64,000 bases of DNA, taken from assembly GCA_947561585.1 (NCBI GenBank), contig CANNZV010002460.1, forward strand, positions 1 to 64,000, in the 5' to 3' direction. The notes beneath the pieces are model-generated. The model saw only the letters and a program-made list of their open reading frames with translations, made no database searches and was not told the origin of the DNA. Positions 33,711-43,594 of the stretch are shown here, piece by piece; position 1 is the stretch's first letter, and each line of letters opens with the position of its first letter. This stretch comes from Caprella mutica. Taxonomy: Eukaryota; Arthropoda; Malacostraca; Amphipoda; Caprellidae. A program made the position numbers and the translations under genes.

Positions 33711-35659
33711 ATGAGCAAATTTGTACTTGAAGGTGAAAATAGCACTCAATCACATGGTAATAATACGATGGAAGACTTAGTTTCTGATCCTGAAGATTTG
33801 GAAATATCAGAAAGAGAAAATGACTCATTTGAAATGGAGTTTGGTGGGTTTGTTAATAAGAGACCCTGTGAATTATCCCCAATTTCTACAAATAAAAAAC
33901 CTAGGAATTATGATGAGTCATCCAAATCCCCAGACTTGGATAAATCTATGCTTAATGCCCTCTATCACCATGAAATGATCCAAGAAACCCAACAAAGTGA
34001 AATAGAATTGAGTAGAATCATCAAAACAAAGAGGGTACTTCCTATTAATGATCCAAGTTACCTTAACAATACCCTAAATATGGCTAGAAATAATCAATAT
34101 TTCAAACAGGTCATTATAATTGAACCAATTTCAAATGAAAACCACAAAATAAATATTGATAAATTCTTCTCTAATGATCTTTTCCTAGCTAGGGAGGTAA
34201 ATAAGTCTGTTCTTGGCAAATGCTCTATTGAGAAAACAAGCAAAAATTTCAATAGAAAACTTTTAATTGTTCACTTAGGAAAAGTAAATGAAGATCTCAT
34301 GAATAAAATTAAATCTTTAGATAAGTTAGGAAACTGGAAGATTAAATGTAGGGCCCCTGTTTCTGAACAATACAGTAGAGGTGTTATCGGCCCTATAGGT
34401 ATTGATACTCCTGTTGACGAAGTAGAAAATGAACTCAAAGTCCAAGTAAAATAGTTTGTCTCATAAACTCGCCATTTGTCTCTCCAGCTCTTTCCAAAAT
34501 TCAACAAATTCTCTCCAAAATGATCAAATTTTCATAAATTCTCTCCAAAATAACATTGTAGCATAAGAGAAAAATAGATAAAACTCGCCATTTGCAATTG
34601 AAGGGCTCAAAATAACTGTCACAAACTCGCCATTAAAATGGCGAGTTTGGACATGCTTTATTACTTGGCTCAAAGTAGACTTCCCTGAAATAGTTTCCGT
34701 AGAAAGAATATTCAAAGGTGTAAATAAACTTCCAACAATTAATCTTAAAATAGTATTTAACTCTCAGCAACTCCCATCTCAAGTTAGTATTTATCATCAA
34801 ATATTCAAAGTAAGACCATTTATTGCTAAACCATGGCAATGCTATCAGTGCCAGGGCTTTGGTCACAATGCCTCTGACTGTAGATTTAGAGCTAGATGTG
34901 TTGCATGTGCTGGTTCACATAATACGAGAGATTGTCCTACTAAGTCTAGCGAACCACAAAATACCATAATAAAATGTGCCAATTGTAACGGATGCCATAC
35001 GGCTAACTATGGGGGATGCCCGAATATCATGAGAGCAAAACAAATTGAGAAGGTTAGAGCAACTCATAAAATTTCATACAGAGATGCAGTAGTGTCAGTT
35101 GCAAATAATAGTAATAAAAGAAACTCTGAATACTTCACTCCTGAAAAACCTGGCTTATCTTTATCAGATAGTGTAGATAGTACTACTAAACATATGGTCT
35201 CTAAGGGTTGCCAGACTGATCCAACTGTAACAGATACTGATAGAGATAATAGTAAATTGTCATCAGAATTGATCATTCAGATAGCAACTCTTGTAGTTAA
35301 ATTAGTTAAATTAAAGAATATTGATGACTCCACAGCTGTAGAAAGTATAGTTAGTCAAGTGATGGGATTGGAAAAATCCCCAGTCTTGGGGATTCACTAT
35401 AGTAAACTCCAACACTACCAAATCATCTAAAAGTTCTCCTACTCAGATAAAGCAGAATATTCATTCAAATGTTAATTCAAACCAAAGCCATCAGGAAAAA
35501 GAAAAGAAAAGTACAAAAAAAGAGAAAATTAAAGCCCAAGCAGAATCTAATAGGAAAAATTCTATTGCTAATGATGAGCCTGGGGGCTCTGTCAATCCTA
35601 TGGGGTTTTTGAGTTCAACTCAGGTACATAATTGTCACTGTGAGGGAAATCCTATATAA
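33711..35659 (+). pseudogene. Copy A ORF1, gag-like zinc-knuckle protein
   Basis: The RNA-binding ORF1 protein of the retrotransposon. ATG at 33711 (MSKFVLEGEN) is the first good start. The N-terminal half has SMLNALYHHEM, QQSEIELSRI and VNKSVLGKCSIEKTSKNF. It is interrupted at 34442 by a 227-bp MITE, which supplies the stop at 34452. After the MITE come VERIFKGVNKLPTINLKIVF and three zinc knuckles: CYQCQGFGHNASDC, CVACAGSHNTRDC and CANCNGCHTANYGGC. The frame is lost around 35370-35400 (stop at 35428). The neighbouring frame goes on through a Lys/Ser-rich tail (KSSKSSPTQIKQN) to TAA at 35657-35659, which overlaps the ORF2 ATG by one base. Confidence 0.85.
34442..34668. mobile_element. hAT-type MITE inside copy A ORF1
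   Basis: A 227-bp element with ends CCAAGTAA/TTACTTGG and a perfect 8-bp duplication CTCAAAGT at 34434-34441 and 34669-34676. Removing the insert with one duplicate restores the ORF1 frame, and the reconstructed length across the site equals that of copy B, which lacks the insert. It contains the palindrome AAACTCGCCATT/AATGGCGAGTTT. Confidence 0.9.
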
Positions 35660-38600
35660 TGTCTGATAATTTTGATATATTAACATGGAACTGTCACAGC
35701 CTGTACACAAAGTTGATGCATTTTAAAGTAACTTTATATTCTAGGAAACCACACATAGCTTGCCTATGTGAAACGTGGCTTAAAGAAAGCAGACTTCCTA
35801 ATTTTATTGGATATAAATCCTTTTTTGTATGTAGAAAAAATAAGGCCGGAGGAGGCATTTGTATATTGGTACGCAGTGACTTATGCGTAAGTGAACTCAA
35901 TTTGACACCTTTTGTAAATATTAATTTGGAAGTGCAGGCTGTGACAGTTTACTCAAAGCATGATAAAATAGATATAATGAATTTGTATAATCCTAATCTG
36001 AATATTTCTTGTGTGGAATTTGAACATTATTTTGGGCAGTTGGGTGAGAGGAAGATTATTGTTGGAGATTTCAATGCTCACAGTCAATTGTGGGATACAG
36101 TCAGCATAGATAATGTCACAGGAGAAAATCTTACTCAAATTTTGTTTGATAATGCTGACTTGTGTCTACTAACACCTGTTAATTACCCTACATATTATCA
36201 TACAGCAACTCGCAAATTCTCAACTCTTGATTTATGTTTCCTCAGTAGTTCCCTTCTCACCTCATCTGATATAAGGCTAATGGAGGACATGGGCAGTGAT
36301 CATTGCCCAATTATGATAAATATCAATTTCAAGCCATGTACTATTTCATTTAAGAGAAGAAAAAGGTGGATATTTGGTAATGCTGAGTCTTGGAGAAGTT
36401 GGTCTGAAAATTTGCCTGAGGTGTTGTTAGAATGTAATTTGCCTTTAAATCAATCTTATGAGAAATTCCTGACAAATATAATTAACACAAGTAATGATAT
36501 ATTTAAAACAACTAAAGAGGAAGTAAAACCTCAATTTTCAAAATCATGGTGGAATAAAGATTGTGAACTTGCTGTGAAGTCTAGAAGACACAAAAAAAAT
36601 GTTTTTCACAAACACCCAACTGTCAATAATCTAATTGAACTAAGGAAAGCTGAAGCTTATGTAAAACGAATCACAAAAAAATCAAAGAAAGAGTCTTTTG
36701 TAAATTTTTCAAGTAAACTAACAAAAGAATCTCCTGATAGTATGATATGGAGATATATTGGCAAGTTATCAAATCGCATAAATAAATGTTACTCACAGCC
36801 GCTTTATTCAAATAATACAATGATCACTGACCCTGTACTTAAATCAAATATAATTGCCAAACATTACCATTCCATTTTCAATTCAGAAGGACATAACTAT
36901 GCTACTTATAACTTTCTCCTACAGGTATCATTAGCGATGACTGATGAAACTGAAATGGATTATAATTGTAGTTTTACCATGAATGAATTAAATGACTCTG
37001 TCTCTACATTGAAGGATACTACTCCTGGGCATGATAATCTCCACAACCAAATGATAAAGCACCTGCCAACTGATTATAAAAAATGGATCTTAGATATGGC
37101 AAACATGAGTTTTAGTACCTCAATTGTTCTCAGTCATTGGAAAATGGCTATAATTCTTCCTATAATTAAACCTCAAAAACCTCCATCTGATCCTCTGTCT
37201 TACAGACCAATTTCTCTTTTGTCATGTTTTGGTAAACTTTTAGAACGTCTAGTATGCAATAGGCTGAATTTTGTTCTGGAGCAAGGAAGTCTGTTAAGCA
37301 CTACGCAGGGTGGTTTCAGAAAGAGATTAAGTACTTTAGATCAGGTAGCCAGACTTGAAAATACCATAAAGGAAGCTATCTATGATAGAGAAATATGTAT
37401 AGCTGTTTTCTTCGATTTAAGCCATGCCTATGATAGTATATGACATTTAGGACTGCTATCTGAATTGGCAAGATTGGGAATCAGGGGTAAAATCTTATGT
37501 TGGATCAAGGAATATTTGTCTAATAGAAAATATAAAGTTTACTTTGAGGGAGAATATTCAGACGAATTTGAAATGACCTCTGGTGTCCCACAAGGATCAA
37601 TTCTAGCTCCTACTCTTTTTAATGTAATGATGGCTAGCATTCCACATTCACAGGATGTTAAGATGGCAGAATATGCAGATGACATTGCCATTTTCATGAA
37701 TGGCTCTGATATGGAAAACTTAAAAAGCAAGATTCAATGTCATATAAATAAATTATCAGATTGGTTTGATAAATGGGGATTCAAACTGAATCCAACCAAA
37801 ACAAAAGCCATGATATTTACTCTTAAAACTGTTGTTGCACCTACTTTAGAAGTTAAAAATAGCATTATTGAATTTGTCTCCCAATATAAATACCTAGGCA
37901 TAATATTTGATGGACCAAGATTAACATGGTCTCATCATCTTAAGCATATTACTACCAAATCAGTGTCTAAAGTTAATATTTTAAAGTGCATCTCAAATCA
38001 CCAATGTGGAGCAGATAGAGAGGTGCTCCTCAGACTCTATAAGTCATTAATTCGGAGCATTTTTGACTATGGTTCAGTCTTCTACATGACAGCATCTAGA
38101 ACCAATTTAGAGAAATTAGATAGAATCCAAAACAATTGCTTGAGACTTGCTGTAGGTGCTAGAAAGACCTCTCCAATAACTTCACTAGAAATTGAAAGCA
38201 ACACTCTTCCATTACATTTTCATAGAAATAGAATTCTTTCAAACTATTACTTCAGAATAACTGAATTACCTTTAAATCTCCCTCTAACTAATGAACTTTT
38301 TAACCCTGATAGCAGATCATATGAAAAAGCATGGTCATCTACCATCAGGACACCACCCATGGTAGTGAGGAGCATGCGTCTTCTGCTACAATTTCAATTT
38401 CCTGTTCCACAGCCAAATTTCACTGAATTAATATCCCCTGTTCCTCCTTGGATAAACCTGGACTTTTTCATAAAACCATATCTAGAGTCTCTCATATCAA
38501 AGAGCAATATGTCCTCACATCACATTCAGTCTCTGTTTAAAGATTTGCAGTTCAACAAATATAGGGACTTTATTGAAATATACACAGATGGATCTGTAAT

Positions 38601-39471
38601 TTGGGAAGATGAAACATCCACCTCTGCTGCATTGACAGTCAATAATTCTGAATGTTATTCATATGAGGGTTGGAAACTAAACCCTATAATCTCCATCTTG
38701 GGAGCAGAATTATTTGCAATTTTTAGAGCGCTAAAATATCTTTTGTTGAATGTAAATTATACAGAAAAAGGGGTGGTGATATTTTCAGATTCCCAATCAG
38801 GCCTTCTTCTCATTATGAATAGAGTCCCAAATACTCATATTAGCCTAGTTAATAATATACAGAATATTTTGTTGGAATTAAACTATAAATACCGTGTAAT
38901 AATTCAGTTTGTTCCTGGTCACTCAGGAATTATTGGTAATGAGCTGGCTGATGAATCTGCAAAGGCAGCACATAGACTGACATTTATCACGGAGTCTCCT
39001 GTGTGTAAAAAAGAAAAGAGCAGACTTATGGTTAGAAGGTTACAGGATGCTTGGCAGGAATGGTGGTATGAACAGATGAGTTCTACTAATAAAGGTAAAC
39101 ATATAAAAAAGATAAAAAATGACATTTCCTTTTGGCCATGGTCCTCGCATCCAGTAAGATCTGTGGAAACTGCTTTAGCCAAATTCAGAATAGGTCACAT
39201 TGGCTTGAATAGCCATCTTAGTAGATTTGAGTTGAGGGATAGTAGTTTGTGCAGTTGTGGTATTGTGGAAACAATAGAACATTTCTTTCTCCAATGTCCT
39301 AATTATGCATATGAAAGATCTGATCTCTACTCCCAAATGAGTGACTTGAATGTGTCGATGACACTTAAAAATTTGCTTGGAGGAGGAAACTTTGACCTCA
39401 CAAAACAGAAAAACATATTGTCAATAGTTGCTCAATTTCTAATAAGATCACATAGGCTGAAAGATTTTTAA
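35659..39471 (+). pseudogene. Copy A ORF2: endonuclease, reverse transcriptase, RNase H
   Basis: About 1270 codons. APE-type endonuclease: TWNCHSLYTKL (residues about 8-18), CLCETWL, VGDFNAHSQLWD (about 135), STLDLCFLS and GSDHCPI (about 212). Reverse transcriptase: YRPISLLSCFGKLLE, TQGGFRKRLSTLDQ, FFDLSHAYDS, SGVPQGSILAPTLF (about 640) and catalytic EYADDIAIF (about 670). RNase H: YTDGSVIWE (about 975), SDSQSG (about 1043) and PGHSGIIGNELADESAKAAH (about 1085-1103). A C-terminal CSCGIVETIEHFFLQCP zinc motif follows. The only in-frame stop seen is TGA 37441-37443 (codon 595); copy B has Trp (TGG) there. ORF2 would nick target DNA and copy the RNA. The start ATG overlaps the ORF1 stop as TAATG. 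Confidence 0.92.
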
Positions 39472-40110
39472 AATAACATTCATACTAAAACCCTAATAAA
39501 CAAATGGATAGTGAATAGAATAACAAACTAATCACTAAACTTAGAAGAATCATTTAAACAGAGATCACTGTCAAACAATTGTGGAATGCTCTCTTTTTTC
39601 ATATAAAATGTTGTAAATTTGAAAAGAGTGGTATTCCACAATAATTTTACTAAAGAAAAAAAAGTGTAAAGGCCCATTTGTATTGTTTTGTCCCACCAGA
39701 GTAGAGGTAGAAGCATGAAGTGGTGGTTCAATATATAATTTAAATAAATAAATATTAAAGTTCCCTAATATAAATGAAGTACCAGTCTCACTCACTCTTG
39801 TGGCGCCTCGTGGCCCACCAGGCGAGGCGATGGCAATTGGGGTATCCACCAGGTCTTCAGTATCCAACCTCTACACTTAATGAGCAAATAGGTTGACTCC
39901 AACTAATATTACTTTTCCCCTACTAACCTGGAACTAACAGAAAGAATTAATAGAGGGAAACAATTATATACCAATTATCTGACCAAATGATCTAAATGTA
40001 ACCTTTTTATATTTCAGAAAACAAAAATCTACTGACCTGAGGTGCATGGTATCTGACAGAACCGACAACCTCATTAAACTGAGCAAAGAAGAAGAAGAAG
40101 AAGAGAATGG
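39472..40110 (+). other. Copy A 3' UTR and (GAA)n tail
   Basis: Shares blocks with copy B's 3' UTR, such as TGAAGTACCAGTCT, GGCGATGGCAAT and ACCAGGTCTTC. It then has an acceptor-like TATTTCAG (ends 40018), followed by a 32-codon frame containing RTDNLIKLSKEEEEEENG and stop at 40111-40113. The GAA run is the likely 3' terminus, in the style of I-group elements that end in short tandem repeats instead of poly(A). Confidence 0.75.
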
Positions 40111-40113
40111 ATG

Positions 40114-40713
40114 AATGAATGTGTAAATATTGTATATAGCTATTGTAAATTATGAATTTTATGTTGTGATTTTTTTGATTTTAGAGTCTTTTAATAAAGA
40201 TATTTTAATGGAAGTTCAGTGCTGATATCAAAGCAATACTGGGGGACCAGTAACCTGTAACCTGTAGTTCCCCTTAGGCCATTTTCCTTTCATGCCCTCC
40301 CACTCCCAGTAGGGATTTACCTTCCCTTGTAAATAATGTACTATAAATTCAACATATATTTAGTTATGTGCTTGTGTTTTGGTGATTGTGTGTTTTGGTG
40401 TTTGCTATTATGTTACCATGAGAAATTCTTAAATTGAAATATTTATTGTGAATTGAGCACTGAAATAAAATATATTACAAATACTCTAATGAAAAAGGTA
40501 TGGTACTAACTGGAACCCTTTAAATTTAAAAAAAAAAAAAATTTACTAAAGAAAGGAAGACCTGAGACTCTCTGAGAAAGTCTCTCACTAGCGAGCATAA
40601 GCAGCACACTGTACAAACTGTACAAGTGTGGTCTCCTAAAATGCGAGGGGAGCCCAGTAAGTGAGGCATTTAGGCTATAGAGAGCATTTCTGTCCATTGA
40701 GGGTGATGGGTAT
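40114..40713. other. Spacer between copy A and a hAT-like element
   Basis: AT-rich, with AATAAAGATATTTT at about 40193 and AATAAAATATATT at about 40464, and an A14 run at about 40528-40541. No gene recognised. These could be remnants of retroposed or genic 3' sequence. Confidence 0.35.
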
Positions 40714-40779
40714 CCAGACTGCAGGAACTGATAAAGTGTTCTCCAAGAAATCCTCTATTTTGGCTGCTGTTCTCCATAA

Positions 40780-41570
40780 GTATCTAAAAGCTGAGCGGCG
40801 CACCACATTACGGCGCACTACAATACGGCGCACCACTGTACTTTCTATTAATGACCTCAATGTGAAAAACTGTTATGTAGTGTGTTGTATCCACTAGTTT
40901 GTTGTTCTGCACACTTCATGATTGTTTAATGACCTGCAGACCTGGCAAGTGGCAGGGGGGTTCGGGGGGCGGCACGCCCCCCGATACATCTACCTAACGG
41001 CTAACTGATAAGTTTTTATTTACACCTCAGACTGAAAGTTTACAATAGTTACCCCATAGGCATAAAATTACAAATACAGTTTTCTATGATGAATTTTATT
41101 TTCTATTCCAAATTAAACATCTCAATCGAATAATTAAACTGTGTAGTATAAACATTGGATTCAGGCCAGTCTGCAGAATATGGAACATTTTTCCAAGACT
41201 CTCTGCGGGAGTTTATGATTGAAATTTTAGAAATTGGAGATCTCTGCGGGAGATTTTGAATTAATTCCTATGTTACCATTAATTTAGCTGCGGGAGATTC
41301 TGAATCTGCTGCTGAGAGTCAGAGAGTAGCTCTCTCTCAAATAAAAGTCTCTGCGGGAGAAGAGACACATTCTGCAGACTGGGATTCAGGTACCGTCAGG
41401 CGTCAGACATGAATTTGATACGACAATTAGAATTAGGTAAGTACCGGTACCTATCAAATTCACTCCATTTATCATTAATCTGTATTCAAATTACCTATCT
41501 AATAGAATGTACAGTGGTGCGCCGTAATCTGGTGCGCCGTACTGGTGTGCGCCGCTCAGCTTTTAGATAC
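40780..41570. repeat. Internal inverted pair with CGGCGCACCA repeats
   Basis: Arms of 62 bp begin GTATCTAAAAGCTGAGCGGC and contain three copies of CGGCGCAC(C/T)A. They may be subterminal binding repeats of the host MITE or an independent nested element. No separate target duplication was found. Confidence 0.65.
41166..41382. mobile_element. hAT-type MITE nested in a relative
   Basis: A 217-bp element with ends CCAGTCTGCAGAAT(A/G)TG and a perfect 8-bp duplication GATTCAGG at 41158-41165 and 41383-41390. CTCTGCGGGAG recurs at least three times inside. It has the same end motif as the enclosing 953-bp element, so a relative jumped into a relative. Confidence 0.88.
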
Positions 41571-42179
41571 GTATCCTGTTCTCAGTAAAATACATGTAAA
41601 TATAGGAGGAAATTAAGGATTGTTCGCACAGAAAAAGTTAGAAATGTCTCATGTTCTGCAGACTGGATGGGTATGTTAGCATATAAATGATAACATACTC
41701 TTTCAGACTCTCTGCAAACTTACACTACACTCCATGACTATTCTCAGTGAAAAGCTACATTGTTCATAAAATTTAATAAAGAAAATTTCTATAGGAAATT
41801 GATTTTCTGAGAATCAAAGGACATCTGAAAGAGCCAGATTAGCTGTTATCATTTTGGAGGGTTAATAATTCAGGAGTTCAAAAGCAAAACCATGATGAAC
41901 TTATCTGTAGCTGAGAGCTGACCTAAAGGAGGGAATTTTTTCTGGCAGTGTCAGTTGATTCCGCTGAAGTAATAATCTATCCTGAGTCTTGACATGTGTC
42001 TTTTCCTTTCTAGAACCAAAAAGTAAACTAGTGATACTGAGTAAGGTCTAAATCGTTTTCTATGTTTCTGATCTCATCCTGTTACCGTGATGATCTTTGC
42101 TATTTTTAATTTAGTTCAATCATTGTATTGAAACAATGATATTCACTTGGTCTCATAGCAAACATTGATTACTATGTGA

Positions 42180-42362
42180 CCAGACTAAAGACCAGTCTGG
42201 AAAACTGCTTAGGCTAACAGATGAACTCTATATCAGACTACCGTCTATATGCTAAATGCTGCGGATTATACAATTTTTAGCAATTTGCCATTAATTTTTG
42301 AAGTCTGTAAAACTCCAACAGAGTAATTAGTTCATCAGAAAGCACCTATTTTTCCAGACTGG
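42180..42362. mobile_element. Third CCAGTCTG-family MITE, weaker
   Basis: Starts CCAGACTAAAGACCAGTCTGG and ends TTTTTCCAGACTGG. Flanks CTATGTGA and ATATGTGA match 7 of 8. The ends are shorter and less regular than in the two preceding elements. Confidence 0.55.
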
Positions 42363-42518
42363 ATATGTGATGAATATAAATTTTTTTTCTTGAAATAGGA
42401 ACACTAATGACTAATCTGACCTTCAGTTACCATTTTAGTGAGGGTCTATGGTAGGGTAAGATCTTAATTATCGGTCAGTTCAACATTTTCAGTCATATAA
42501 GAAAAAACAATATATATA

Positions 42519-42610
42519 ATAATAATTATTTCACTAAGATTGGTTGAGTAAAAACAACCAACCCGGGTTGGTTGTTTTTACTCAACCAATCTTAGTGAAA
42601 TAATTATTAT
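42519..42610. repeat. Perfect 92-bp palindrome
   Basis: Two 46-base arms meet at CCCGGG (centre between 42564 and 42565) without spacer or mismatch. Arm words include CACTAAGATTGGTTGAG and TAAAAACAACCAACCC. It would form a cruciform or a long RNA hairpin. No target duplication is obvious. Confidence 0.95.
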
Positions 42611-43337
42611 AAGGTGATCTCCTAGCTATAGCAGGACTTCCTTGATTAAATTCAATGAGTGATCTTGTTTGCTGGGAGAGAGAATGCTATGTAGAGTGTT
42701 TTCTTCCTCTCTTTTCTATTCAGAAAAGAGAGTGCTATACCGGCTGATGAAATTAATCAAATTATTTTCTAAATTCTCTTTCAACTGATTTTTTTAAATT
42801 TTTTTTTAGCTTGTCCCTATTAGGTCACTCATCAGGTAGCTATTGTGTCTGTGTTGGTGGTGATTGTTGTGTGCAGTCTTGTATAGCTATGCTCATGTGA
42901 GGAGTGCTCTGGGAGTCATAGCACTTTTTCTATCAAGAGAAGGAAGTGATTTTTCTTATTTCAAATTTGTATCAATTATTTTAATAGTAAATTATTTTTA
43001 AATGGTAGGTACTGCTAGTGGAACAATGACCTTTCCATCTGAGCTCTGTCCTGATCTTTGCTTGGACGCCGTTATTGCAACTAAGATAAATATATATAAT
43101 ATAAATATATTGTGACTTAGAATCTCCATGGGAGTGCTAATATACATAGCTTTACTCCTGACAATAAGTCATACAAGTCATTTAAATTTGTCTTCATGAG
43201 AGAGACTTGAAGGGGCAGCTGATGATACCAACACATGTGATAGGGCATGATTAGGTAGATGTTACTAACTGGAAATTTCTAACCACTAAACTGCAATTAG
43301 GTAATTATATGATGCTAATGTTTATTTTGTAATTTCA
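42611..43337. other. Spacer before copy B
   Basis: No gene recognised. Short local inverted repeats (for example CTCTCTTTTCTATTCAGAAAAGAGAG near 42710) and AT-rich stretches only. Confidence 0.4.
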
Positions 43338-43338
43338 G

Positions 43339-43428
43339 GAGTGACGGAAGCACAACAAGTGACATCCATAGACTCCTTGGTCTGCAGAAGCAGACAAAAC
43401 AACGTGAAGAAGCTGATGCTACCTGGTG
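43339..43428 (+). other. Exon-like segment or copy B 5' UTR
   Basis: Lies between TTTTGTAATTTCAG and GTGAGC and is open in one frame (SDGSTTSDIHRLLGLQKQTK). Its start, AGGAGTGACGGAAGC, resembles the 5' ends of copies A (AGGAGGACGGACG) and C (AGGAAGACGGATG). It could therefore be the 5' UTR of copy B instead of a host exon. Neither reading is proven. Confidence 0.35.
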
Positions 43429-43594
43429 AGCAATCTACTGAATCTGGTAAGTATTATTATTATATTACTTTAAGTATATAAATAATATAATCACTAGGTA
43501 CATCAAATATTGATCGTAATAATTTATTTCCTATTTACCTAATAGGTAAAGAATAGGAAGACTAGGCAAATGAAAGCCAACTTAGCCAAGAAAC

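Larger units (their letters stand above)
33479..40110 (+). mobile_element. Non-LTR retrotransposon copy A (I-group-like), nearly intact
   Basis: Full layout: a 5' UTR (starts about AAGGAGGACGGACGTGCTG), zinc-knuckle ORF1, ORF2 with endonuclease, RT and RNase H, a 3' UTR and a (GAA)n tail at 40090-40104. An RNase H after RT plus a gag-like ORF1 is the plan of the I group (I, Nimb and relatives). Copy B is a relative of the same family. Damage is light: one MITE in ORF1, one apparent frame break in ORF1 and one stop in ORF2. Exact family placement needs a tree. Confidence 0.88.
40714..41666. mobile_element. hAT-type MITE, 953 bp, with nested elements
   Basis: The ends CCAGACTGCAGGAAC and (inverse) CCAGTCTGCAGAACATG are flanked by a perfect 8-bp duplication ATGGGTAT at 40706-40713 and 41667-41674. 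Nested inside are a 62-bp inverted pair (40780-40841, 41509-41570) rich in CGGCGCACCA and the smaller relative at 41166-41382. No transposase. Confidence 0.85.
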
